Source: Acuticoccus sp039034015
GTDB taxonomy: Bacteria > Pseudomonadota > Alphaproteobacteria > Rhizobiales > Amorphaceae
Direction of reading: 5' to 3'
Length of the DNA: 64,000 nt
NCBI GenBank assembly: GCA_039034015.1
Contig: JBCCBM010000001.1
Location: forward strand, 62,001 to 126,000
Shown here: one piece after another, positions 25,521-35,200 of the stretch
Layout: the number at the start of each line of letters is the position of its first letter
How positions within the stretch are numbered: position 1 is the stretch's first letter
Notes under the pieces: generated by a model
Seen by the model: only the letters and a program-made list of their open reading frames with translations
What the model was told of the DNA's origin: nothing
The model's database searches: none
Made by a program: the position numbers and the translations under genes

Positions 25521-25981
25521 ACGTCACCATCCTCGCGGTTGGCAAAGCGTCCGGCCCCGAGGCGGACCTTGTGGAACGCTACACCGAGCGTGCCCGCAAG
25601 GCCGGCCGCGCCATGGGTCTTTCGCGCGTCACGGTGCGCGAAATTCCGGATAGCACAGGCCCCCGCCGGGCGGATATGGAGGGGGCGAACATCCTGTCTC
25701 GCCGCGCCCGCGGCCCGCTGATCGCCCTTGATGAGCGGGGCAAACAGCTGGACAGCGCCGCCTTTGCCCGATATTTTCAGTCCCACGCCGACCTTTCCCG
25801 CGATCTCACCTTTGCCATCGGCGTGGCGGACGGCCATGGCGATGCGGTGCGCGCGGAGGCCGACAGCCTCCTCTCGCTGGGGCCGATGACGCTGCCCCAC
25901 CTTCTGGCGCGGGTTGTCCTGTGTGAGCAGATTTATCGCGCCGTGACGCTGTGCGTCGGCCATCCCTACCACCGCGCATGA
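25517..25981 (+). CDS. rlmH: 23S rRNA (pseudouridine-1915 N3)-methyltransferase RlmH, probable CTG start
   Basis: This 154-aa SPOUT methyltransferase modifies helix 69 of 23S rRNA. The sequence has LIALDERGKQLDS, FAIGVADGHG and the C-terminal knot EQIYRAVTLCVGHPYHR. The first ATG/GTG/TTG codon in frame is the GTG at 25571, which would delete the first beta strand. The frame is open only back to a TGA at 25505, and the only start-like codon giving the family N-terminus (xNVTILAVGKA) is CTG at 25517, overlapping the rsfS stop as CTGA. This start gives 154 aa, against 155 in E. coli. It overlaps the next gene by 4 nt (ATGA). Confidence 0.92.
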   Translation: MNVTILAVGKASGPEADLVERYTERARKAGRAMGLSRVTVREIPDSTGPRRADMEGANILSRRARGPLIALDERGKQLDSAAFARYFQSHADLSRDLTFAIGVADGHGDAVRAEADSLLSLGPMTLPHLLARVVLCEQIYRAVTLCVGHPYHRA

Positions 25982-27165
25982 GGGCGCTTTTCGTCCTCCT
26001 GCTCCTCACGCTGGGCCTCGCGCCGGCGGCCGCGCAGGAGCGGGCGCAGCTGGTGGACCGCCTCAAGCGGCTGGAGGCCGAAACGCGGGCGACGGAGGCG
26101 CGGGCCGCCCAGCTGGGCGAAACGCTGGTGGATCTGGCGGGCGATGAAGCAAAACTGCGCCAAAAGCTCACCGAGGTGACGGGGCGCATCACCGTGCTTG
26201 AGGCGCGCATTGCTGATGATGCGGTCGCCATCAACGGGATCACGGCCGATCAAGCGGCGATCCGCCAAGACCTTGCCGCCAAGCGGGAGGGCCTTGCGAC
26301 GGTTTTGATGGCGCTGCAGCGCATTGCCCGCCGCCCGCCGCCCGCGCTCTTTGCCGATGGGGGCGACCCCACGGATGTGGTGCGCGGCGCGATTTTGCTG
26401 AACGCGGCGCTCCCGGCGCTCGATGCGGAGGCGAAGGCGCTGGCGGCAACGCTTGCGGAAGCGTCCCGCTTGTCGCGCGATGAGGAACTCCGGTGGACGC
26501 GATTGCGCGAGGATCTGGCCGCCGTTGAGGCCGAACGCACGCGCCTCACCGCGCTGATGGGCGAGATGGAGCGGCGCCGTGCGCTTTCCCTTTTTGAGCG
26601 CGACCGGGCAAGCGCCGACCTTGCCCGCCTTGCGGAGGAGGCCGACACGGTGGAGGCGCTGCTTGATCGCCTCTCCCGCGGGGATGCGCGGCAACAGGCC
26701 GCGATTGGCTTTTCGGCGCGCAAGGGCGGGCTTGCAGCGCCCGTTGCCGGCCGCGTTGTGGGGCGCTTTGGCGACCCGGATGCGGTGGGCGGGCTGACCG
26801 CGGGCCGCAGCATTGCAGCGCTGGCCGGGGCGACCGTCATTGCGCCCATGCCCGCAACGGTGGTTTATGCCGCGCCCTTTCGCAGCTATGGCCACGTCTT
26901 GATCCTCGACGCGGGCGAGGGCTACCATATGGTGTTGACCGGCCTTGCAACCGTCTTTGTTGAGGCGGGGGATGATGTGAAGGCCGGTTCGCCCCTTGGC
27001 CGTATGGGGGATCGACGGTCGGTGGCGGTCTCTGGGGTTGTGGATGACCCGCTTTTGGCGTCCCGACCGTTACTATATGTTGAGTTGCGTCGTGACGGGT
27101 CGGCGATTGATAGTCACGGGTGGTGGCGCGATCCGAGCCTCGAGGGTGGAAGGACAACGGAATGA
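25978..27165 (+). CDS. EnvC-like murein hydrolase activator, degenerate M23 domain
   Basis: This 395-aa envelope protein has a signal peptide (ALFVLLLLTLGLAPAAAQ) and a long coiled-coil region of about residues 20-250. A C-terminal LytM/M23 domain follows. The zinc-binding histidines are absent: the final HxH position reads YVELR, and no HxxxD precedes it. As with E. coli EnvC, it should activate a cell-division amidase rather than hydrolyse murein. It starts with the ATGA overlap of rlmH and overlaps ctpA in the same way. Confidence 0.9.
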   Translation: MRALFVLLLLTLGLAPAAAQERAQLVDRLKRLEAETRATEARAAQLGETLVDLAGDEAKLRQKLTEVTGRITVLEARIADDAVAINGITADQAAIRQDLAAKREGLATVLMALQRIARRPPPALFADGGDPTDVVRGAILLNAALPALDAEAKALAATLAEASRLSRDEELRWTRLREDLAAVEAERTRLTALMGEMERRRALSLFERDRASADLARLAEEADTVEALLDRLSRGDARQQAAIGFSARKGGLAAPVAGRVVGRFGDPDAVGGLTAGRSIAALAGATVIAPMPATVVYAAPFRSYGHVLILDAGEGYHMVLTGLATVFVEAGDDVKAGSPLGRMGDRRSVAVSGVVDDPLLASRPLLYVELRRDGSAIDSHGWWRDPSLEGGRTTE

Positions 27166-28499
27166 TCCGGCGATTTGGTTTGGTGCTGACGGGCGCGGCC
27201 CTTGGGGCGGCGACGATGCTGGCGGTGGCGGACCCGGCGCGCATCCTTGCGTTGTCGGCCAACGCGGCCTCCACGGAGACTTACCGCCAGCTCGACCTTT
27301 TCGGCGATGTGTTCGAGCGGGTGCGCAGCGATTACGTGGAAACGCCTGACGAAAAGGCCCTCATCGCAAGCGCTATTGAAGGCATGCTCACCTCCCTCGA
27401 CCCCCACTCCAGCTATATGCCCCCCGAGGCGTTCAAGGACATGCAGGTCCAAACACGGGGTGAGTTTGGCGGCCTTGGCATCGAGGTCACCATGGAGGGC
27501 GAGTACATCAAGGTCGTCACCCCGATCGATGACACGCCGGCGTTCAAAGCGGGTGTTTTGGCGGGCGATCTCATCACCGCGCTCGACGGGGAAGATGTTT
27601 CGGGGCTGACGCTGGCCGAAGCGGTGGAGAAGATGCGCGGGCCGGTGAACACGCAAATCACCATCACGGTGCGGCGCGAGGGGGCGACTGAGCCCATCGA
27701 AATTGCCATCACGCGCGACATCGTGCGGATCCAGTCCGTCCGCTGGGAGACCCAGGGTGAGGATGTGGGGTATATCCGCATTTCGCAGTTCAACGAGCGG
27801 ACCGATGCCGGCGTGACCCGTGCGGTGCGCGAGTTGCGCGAGGAAATTGGCGCCGACGGCCTCAAAGGCTTTGTGCTTGACCTTCGCAACAACCCGGGCG
27901 GCCTTCTGGACCAGGCGGTCTCTGTGTCCGACGCCTTCCTGGAACGGGGCGAGATTGTCTCCACCCGTGGCAAGAATGGTGAGCAGACGCGGCGTTACAG
28001 CGCCGAGTCGGGCGACATCACCAACGGCAAGCCGGTGATTGTGCTGATCAATGGCGGCTCGGCCTCCGCATCTGAAATTGTGGCCGGCGCGCTGCAGGAC
28101 CATCGCCGGGCAACGGTGTTGGGCACGCAGTCCTTCGGCAAGGGGTCGGTGCAGACCATCATCCCGCTGGGGTCGAATGGTGCGATCCGGCTCACCACCG
28201 CGCGCTATTATACCCCCGCCGGGCGGGCCATCCAGGCGAAGGGGATCGACCCGGATCTTGAGGTGATCCAGCAGTTGCCTGAGGAGCTCCAGGGCAAGGT
28301 GCGCGCGCGGGGCGAAGCGTCACTGCGCGGCCACCTCAGCGCCGAGGACGGTGAGGACGAAGAGCGTGAGGGCTCATTTGCCTACGTTCCCCAGGATCGT
28401 GCGGACGATGAGCAACTTACCTACGCGCTGGAGCTGTTGCGCGGCATCAAGGTGAACTCGGTGTTCCCGCCCGACCCTTCGGCCGGCATTCCGAACTGA
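27162..28499 (+). CDS. ctpA: C-terminal processing peptidase, S41 family
   Basis: This 445-aa periplasmic serine protease trims C-termini of exported proteins, including cell-wall enzymes. An N-terminal signal or anchor helix (residues 1-20) precedes a PDZ domain (about 85-165) and the S41 catalytic core. The Ser-Lys dyad is visible in GGSASASEIV (about residue 303) and GKGSVQT (about 327). The ATG at 27162 follows AAGGA and overlaps the previous stop. A strong terminator lies just after the gene. Confidence 0.95.
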   Translation: MIRRFGLVLTGAALGAATMLAVADPARILALSANAASTETYRQLDLFGDVFERVRSDYVETPDEKALIASAIEGMLTSLDPHSSYMPPEAFKDMQVQTRGEFGGLGIEVTMEGEYIKVVTPIDDTPAFKAGVLAGDLITALDGEDVSGLTLAEAVEKMRGPVNTQITITVRREGATEPIEIAITRDIVRIQSVRWETQGEDVGYIRISQFNERTDAGVTRAVRELREEIGADGLKGFVLDLRNNPGGLLDQAVSVSDAFLERGEIVSTRGKNGEQTRRYSAESGDITNGKPVIVLINGGSASASEIVAGALQDHRRATVLGTQSFGKGSVQTIIPLGSNGAIRLTTARYYTPAGRAIQAKGIDPDLEVIQQLPEELQGKVRARGEASLRGHLSAEDGEDEEREGSFAYVPQDRADDEQLTYALELLRGIKVNSVFPPDPSAGIPN

Positions 28500-28520
28500 G
28501 ATCGACACCACGCGCGCGGG

Positions 28521-28547
28521 AAGGGGGGCAGGACGCCCCCCTTTTTT
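28521..28547 (+). terminator. Rho-independent terminator after ctpA
   Basis: A 9-bp perfect stem (AAGGGGGGC with GCCCCCCTT) has a 5-nt loop and ends in TTTTTT. It closes the long rplU-to-ctpA gene series 21 nt after the ctpA stop. Confidence 0.9.
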
Positions 28548-28674
28548 GTGTTGTGGCGCTGCGGCCGGTGCCGGGCGCCGGCGCGGGATGGAAACTGACA
28601 CGTTTCTTGCTAGGCAACGTTGAGCGCGCTCGGACGAACGGGCGCAAAACACAATTGGAAGATGAGGGTTCGCG

Positions 28675-29040
28675 ATGCGGGTCGTGGTGTTTGGGGCGCT
28701 GAATGGTCTGGTGGCCGTCGGCTTGGGGGCTGTGGCAACGCATTTGTTGTCCGACAGCATGACGGTGGCCGATGCGGGCGTCATGGAGACCGCGGTGTTC
28801 TACCAGGCGCTGCACGCGGCGGTGTTGGTGGCGATGGGGGCGCTGAAGGACCACGTGTTGCCGTCCTTGCTGGGCCTGTCGGCGTGGGCGCTCGGGTTGG
28901 GGGTCGTGCTGTTTTCGGGCTCGCTCTACGTTTTGAGCTTTGGCGGCCCGGCCGAGGTGGCGATGGTGACGCCTGTGGGCGGCGCGTTGTTGCTGGTGGG
29001 TTGGCTTGTGCTTGCGGTTGCGGCGGCGCGGCGCATCTGA
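28675..29040 (+). CDS. DUF423 small membrane protein
   Basis: This 121-aa inner-membrane protein has four hydrophobic helices and the DUF423 pattern: FGALNGLVAVGLGAVATHLL at the N-terminus, FYQALHAAVLV in the middle and FSGSLYVLSFGG. The function is unknown. The ATG has GAGGG 6 nt upstream. A GGGCGGC/GCCGCCC hairpin at 29053-29069 follows the stop without an adjacent T tract. Confidence 0.88.
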   Translation: MRVVVFGALNGLVAVGLGAVATHLLSDSMTVADAGVMETAVFYQALHAAVLVAMGALKDHVLPSLLGLSAWALGLGVVLFSGSLYVLSFGGPAEVAMVTPVGGALLLVGWLVLAVAAARRI

Positions 29041-29160
29041 CTGCGGGGGCGTGGGCGGCGTTGCCGCCCATTGCCCGTTTTCAGCGGCGGTGCCATCCGG
29101 TGCATTGTCGGCGGTGGTGTCGCCAGTTGGCTCAGCTTTATTGAAAATTCCACACGTGGC

Positions 29161-29450
29161 TGGTGCCGCAGGGGAGGATTGAACTCCCGACCTCACCCTT
29201 CATACCACTTCGGCTTTCGCCGCCGCGGGTTGGCCCGCGTTTGTGGTCTGGACTATCCCTTCGCCCGCCTCGTTCGAGGGGAGGGCGTCGCCCGTCTAGT
29301 CTCTACACCGTCCCGCGTGCGGGCTTGGCTCGGGATTGGCACCGCGTGTTGCGAAGCGTTCCCCGAATTTGAGCGATGTGCACCCCGCCGTTACCGACAG
29401 GGGAGGCAAATTGATACCAAGGGTGCGCTCTACCACTGAGCTACTGCGGC
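29161..29450 (-). tRNA. tRNA-Thr(GGU), interrupted by a group I intron
   Basis: Read on the minus strand, exon 1 (29450-29416, 35 nt) gives acceptor GCCGCAG, a D arm (GCTC...GAGC) and anticodon stem CACCC, with loop TTGGT. Exon 2 (29200-29161, 40 nt) gives AA, stem GGGTG, variable AGGTC, T arm (GGGAG TTCAATC CTCCC), acceptor CTGCGGC and encoded ACCA. Joining them makes a perfect 75-nt cloverleaf with a 7-nt anticodon loop TTGGTAA, so the anticodon is GGU (Thr, codon ACC/ACU). G1-C72 and C2-G71 fit threonine identity. The 215-nt insert lies between positions 36 and 37. Confidence 0.93.
29201..29415 (-). ncRNA. Group I intron (215 nt) in the tRNA-Thr gene
   Basis: The insert starts after a U (end of the anticodon) and ends in G, as group I introns do. 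On the minus strand all core elements are present. P is AAATTCGGGG (29370-29361), Q is AATCCCGAGCC (29337-29327), R is GTGTAGAGACTAGACGG (29308-29292) and S is AAGGGATAGTCC (29261-29250). P and Q form a 7-bp P4 with wobbles. GACTA of R pairs with TAGTC of S as P7, the guanosine site. P1 can form from exon GGU with internal guide GCC near 29407. P2 has a GTAA loop, P9 is CGCGGG/CCCGCG, and a GGC-GAAA-GCC hairpin follows. Size and form match the small IC3-type introns of bacterial tRNA genes. No ORF is present. Confidence 0.93.
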
Positions 29451-29911
29451 ATCGGCATGGGTGCTAGCAGCGTCGGCGGCCAACGTAAAGCGGAAATCGT
29501 TGGTGTAGGGATGATGAAAGTTCCTATATGGGAACCTGTCCCGCATGGCATAAAAGCTATGGGTTTCAGATCCTTGCAACGAAAGGTAGAAGTTCCGTGC
29601 CTTGTCTGGTGCTGTGATGTGCGTCACCTGCAGTGAAGTGCCAATTGACATCGGTTTGATTCACATGCACAACCCTTAGCGATTAACGAACTGGGGACCA
29701 CCGGCGCGGCGCACTGGCTGTTGTATTCGTAAAAGTATAACCGAATTCGCTTGGGGTGCGGCGCGGTGTGGGAACCAAAACATATAGCTATGAGACGACG
29801 CGTTATTACCCGCTGCCTATTGAGGTCCTAACTTTTGCCAGGCGAGACAAGACCGGTTGAACGGTCGTGGGCGTGATCATGGAAGAGAAGCGGGAATTGG
29901 GCGGAGACACT
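29451..29911. other. 461-bp intergenic region upstream of tRNA-Thr and the XRE regulator
   Basis: This region separates the divergent tRNA-Thr gene and the XRE regulator. It is visibly richer in A+T than its surroundings. It holds a short inverted repeat, GTTCC/GGAAC (29520-29535), a TTGACA hexamer at 29645 without a good -10 at standard spacing, and TATAAC at 29736. The 73-aa open frame on the minus strand runs into the tRNA and is not credited. Promoters for both flanking genes must lie here, but none can be fixed with confidence. Confidence 0.5.
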
Positions 29912-30367
29912 ATGGCGCAAGATGTCGCGGTCGATGAGGTGAGGGCCGACCCGGTCCCCAACCAACGCTCGGCGAACTCCGTTGACAGCCATGTGGGCTC
30001 GCGGGTTCGCCTTCGCCGGCTCGAGCTTGGGTTGAGCCAAGAAAAATTGGCCGATCAACTTGGGATAACCTTCCAGCAAGTTCAAAAGTACGAGCGCGGG
30101 ACGAACCGCATCGGTGCAAGCCGCCTCCACCAAATCGCCATCGTGCTGGACGCGCCCATCACATACTTCTTCGAGGGTGCGGCCCAGACTCCCACGTCAC
30201 GCGGGGCGGAAGACACGCCGCTGACCCAGGCGCTGGGCGACCCGGCCACCGTGCGCCTGGTGCGCGCGTTCGCCAGCATCACCGACCAGCAGTTGCGCCA
30301 AAAGGCGGTTGGGATCATCGAAGCAATCGCCGAAACAGCCAGCGCGAGCCGTGCCGACGGGGCGTGA
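29912..30367 (+). CDS. XRE-family helix-turn-helix transcriptional regulator
   Basis: This 151-aa DNA-binding protein has a Cro/CI-type HTH in the middle (LGLSQEKLADQLGITFQQVQ, about residues 40-59), followed by KYERGTNRIGASRLHQIA and YFFEG. This pattern is that of small alphaproteobacterial regulators such as rhizobial PraR. ATG codons at 29879 and 29912 and a GTG at 29867 are in frame. The one at 29912 has GGAG 5 nt upstream and is chosen. The following fumC is 54 bp away and may be co-transcribed. Confidence 0.86.
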   Translation: MAQDVAVDEVRADPVPNQRSANSVDSHVGSRVRLRRLELGLSQEKLADQLGITFQQVQKYERGTNRIGASRLHQIAIVLDAPITYFFEGAAQTPTSRGAEDTPLTQALGDPATVRLVRAFASITDQQLRQKAVGIIEAIAETASASRADGA

Positions 30368-30421
30368 CCGGTCCCATCCGTCGGCGTCCACACCAACGTC
30401 CAAACCAACGCTGACCTTGTC

Positions 30422-31809
<1,388 letters not shown>

Positions 31810-31810
<1 letters not shown>

Positions 31811-31986
31811 TGGGCACCGTCGTCAACCTGCGCGCGGCCCGCAAGGCCAAGGCGCGCGCCGAACGGGCGGACGCTGCGCGCGACGCCCGGCTGCGCCATG
31901 GCCGGTCCGGCGCCCAGAAGCGCGCCGCCACCGCCGAAGCCGCCGCGCGAAACGCGCACCTTGATGGGCACAAGAGGGAGCCTTGA
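31810..31986 (+). CDS. DUF4169 small basic protein
   Basis: This 58-aa, Arg/Ala-rich protein starts MGTVVNLRAARKAKARAER and ends HLDGHKREP, matching the short DUF4169 family found downstream of fumC in alphaproteobacteria. The function is unknown. It overlaps fumC by one base and the next gene by 23 bp in another frame. That overlap argues for co-translation. Confidence 0.8.
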
Positions 31987-32194
31987 AAAGCGCTCCCTGA
32001 CGCTTGCCGGGCACGCCACAAGCGTTGCCCTGGAACCCCTGTTCTGGCGCGCCCTTGAAGCGTGGGCGGCCCGCGAGGGGATGAGCGTGCCCCACCTCAT
32101 CGCCACCATCGATGCTGGCCGCACCGCCGGCCCATTATCCTCCGCGCTGCGCGTTGCGATCTTGGAAGACGCGCTTGGCCGATCCCACCACTGA
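31964..32194 (+). CDS. Ribbon-helix-helix domain protein (RHH_4-like)
   Basis: This 76-aa protein has a ribbon (LEKRSLTLAGHATSVALEPLFW) followed by two helices (RALEAWAAREGMSVPHLIATID). This is the pattern of the RHH_4 family often found after fumC-DUF4169. DNA binding is expected from the fold but no target is known. The first in-frame ATG (31964) lies inside the DUF4169 gene and lacks a clear ribosome-binding site. It is convergent with the AsmA gene, 69 bp away. Confidence 0.78.
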   Translation: MGTRGSLEKRSLTLAGHATSVALEPLFWRALEAWAAREGMSVPHLIATIDAGRTAGPLSSALRVAILEDALGRSHH

Positions 32195-32263
32195 CCCCGG
32201 CCGGTCGGCGCGCGCATCGCCTGTTGGCGCGATGCCTTGCAGACCTTACCGGCGCGGCAGGCT

Positions 32264-35200
32264 TTATTCGGCCGGTGCGAGATCGTCCTGCGTCACGCGG
32301 AAGGGCGGGCGTTCCGGGGAGACGCCGAGCGTTTCCAACAGCTCTTCCCGCAGGGGCCGTTGCGCCTCTTGGCGGGCGCGCAGGGCGTCAAGGTCCCGGT
32401 CAAGCTCATCAAGGAGGGCGCCGTTGGCGGGCGGGCGCGGTGGCTCGGGCCGCGGAAGGGGGACGGCCGTCGACAGTCCCTGCGCGCCTGGCGCCGGGTT
32501 GTCGGTGGCGGCCGTTTCCGGCGTGTCGTCGGCGGGCGGCGCGGCGTCCGCCTGTGACGGAGCGTCAGCCTGCTGCGGTGCATCCGCCTGTGGTGCGGCC
32601 TCCGCTTGTGACGGGCCGTCGGCCTGTGGCGGGGCATCTGCCTGTGGCGGGGCATCTGCCTGTGGCGGGGCATTGGTCTGCGGCTGTGTGTCCGTCTGTG
32701 GCGGGGTGTCGGGTTGCGGTGTGGCGCGTGGGTCGGTGGGCGCGCCTGGCGTTGGCGCGGCGGGTGCGGCAGGGGCAATCGTGTCGGAGGCGGTGGCGCT
32801 GTTTTGCGCGGCATCAGCGGCGTCTTCGGCTGCGGTGTTGGGTGGAGGCGGGTCGGTGGGGAGGGCGGGGTTGAGCGCGTCGGCCTCGGCGGCAAGTTCG
32901 GCGTTTTGCGCCTCCACCGCCTCCACCTGGCGCTCCAGCCGGCGCATGCCGAGCCACCCGGTGAGCGCGGTCACATCCACTGTGCGCTGTGGGGCGGGAA
33001 GGGGCCCGTCATAGGTGATGGCAACGGCCACCGGATCGGTCGCACCCGGGATCGCGAGGGGGAGGGACCAGTCGCTGCGAAGGGTCCAGGCGTCAAGGTC
33101 GGCGGAGGCGCTCACCAAGGCGCGGCCCGTCGTAAGGGGCAGGGCAAGATCGGTGAGGCGGATGACGCCGCCGTCCACCGTGAGGGGCGCTGACAGCGTG
33201 TCGATGGTGAGTGTGCCGGCGTTGAGATGATCGGCGACTGCCGCGGCGACCTCCTCGGGGGCAGCCTCCTCCGCCTCAAGCAGGGCGGCGACGGGGGCGA
33301 TGGGCGCGGCCGAGAGGTTGCGCACCGTGCCGTCCGAGACGGTGAGCGTGCCGGTGCCGGTGAGGCCAGCCACCAACCCGCTTGTGGAAAAGCCGCGGCT
33401 GGTGAGGGCGAGCGTGCCGCCGATTGTGCCGTTTGCGGCCGGCGCCGACCCTTCCGGCGCGATCAATTCGGCAAGCGGTGCGCCCTCAAGCGCAAGCGTT
33501 GCGGTGAGGGCGGCGTCCACCCCCTGGCGCGAGAGGGCAACGCTGCCCGAAAGGGGCGCGCCGGCAAGGCTTGCCGTCAAATCGCGCAGCGCAAGCGTGG
33601 TGTCGGAGAGGGAGAGCGCGGCCGACACGTCCCGAAGCTCCCGCGCGCCGACGTTCAGGCGGTCGGTGGTGAGGGCAAGATCGGCCGTGACCGCAGGCCA
33701 TGAGGGCGCGCCAAAAACGGTGTTGGGCCACAACCGGCCGTTCTGCGCCGGGCGGGCGGCCTCTTCTCCCAACAGGATCGCGGCGAGGGCGGCCGCATCC
33801 ACTGCGCCAAGGTTAAGCGCGCCGGTGAGCGCGGCGCCGTCCGTCTCCAGCGCGCCGGCCACCGCGACCCCGTTGATGGATCCGCGCAAGGGGTCGAGCG
33901 CGAGGGCGCCGCCGTCGGTGGGCGCGACATCGGCGGTGAGCGCAACGTCGGCGAAGGGGGGGAGGGTGAGGTCGGCAAGGGCGGTGAGGGCGGCAAGATC
34001 GTCGCTTGAGAGGGTGAGGGTGCCGGCGCCAAGATAGGGCGGGGCAACGCCGAGGGTGCCGTCAAAGGCGGCGGTGGTGCCGGCGGCGGAAAGGGAAAGG
34101 TCGGCCGTCATGCCGGCCGTCGGCGCACCGGAGAGGCGGGCGGACAAGGTGGCGGGGCCGGCGTCAGAGATGGTGGGCCGCAGGCCGAGCTGCCGGGCAA
34201 GGACCGCGCCGTTGGCGTTTTGCGCCGAGAGGGAGAGGGCAGCGTCGCGGGCAAGGGGCGCATCGTCAAACGGGGCGCCGGCGGCCGTCACCGTGAGCGC
34301 GGTGCCGCCAACCGTTCCATCAAGGGTGAGGGTGAGGGGGGCGTCGGCGCCATCGTCGCCGCCGGCCACCGTCACGTTCAAGGTGGCGGGCGAGAAGGTG
34401 GGAACCGCGTTTGCCAGCTGGGCAAGGCGGCTGGCGGGCCCGCCCGCGGTGCGGAGCGCTGCCTGAAGGTCGGACGGATCGTCGAGCGCCAACGATCCTT
34501 CGATGCGGCCGACCGGGTCGCCCAACATGTCGCCGATCACGCCGGCAGCGAAGAGGCGGACGCCCGCCAGCCGCTCGGCGGACAAGGCGTCCACCTCCAG
34601 CGTGCCGCCGCGGAAGCTTGCCGAGATGTCCAGCCGCTCACCGGCCACATCACCGAGGACGACGGTGTCGACGGCAAGGTCCACCAAAATGTCGTGGGTG
34701 GTGAGCGCGCGGGGGGCGCCGCCGACGAGCCCCAAAACGGCGCTCACGTCATCAAGGGTGAGGCGGGGGGCGGCGAGCGCAAGGTCGAGCACCGGCGTTT
34801 CCCCTGGCTCGGAGAGGGCGCGGACACGGCCGGAGACGGCCGATTCCCCGACGCGGAGCGAGAGGCGCTGCGCGTCCCACACCGTATCATCGATGGTGAC
34901 GTCGGCCTCAAGGCGGACGGGGCCGACGGGGGGGCCCGCGAGGGGCCTGCCGCGCCACCATCCCGCCAAGAGCGCGGGTTGGGAGGCCGCCGCGCGCACC
35001 GTTGTGGTGATTGCCCCGTCGATGCGGGCGGAAAGGTCCACCGTGGTCTCGCCGGGGGCCACGAACTCGGCGCTGCCGATGGTGACCACATCGCCGCGGG
35101 CGGACACCTGGGCGGAGACATCGCGCACCAGGGCGCCGCCGGCGACAATGGTGCCGATGGAGACTGTGGCATCCACCGGGCGCGTCAGCCCTGCGCGGCT

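Noticed and set aside
29161..29450. tRNA pseudogene broken by an insertion
   Set aside because: Both halves are perfect and rejoin exactly at 36/37, the insert has group I core elements, and its ends fit U and G rules.
29430..29651. A 73-aa open frame on the minus strand
   Set aside because: It runs into the tRNA gene and has no ribosome-binding site or family.
29645..29673. Promoter with a perfect TTGACA
   Set aside because: No acceptable -10 element lies at 16-18 bp spacing.
32551..32712. CRISPR array
   Set aside because: The 18-bp units have no spacers, are in frame within AsmA and encode a regular peptide repeat. No cas genes are near.
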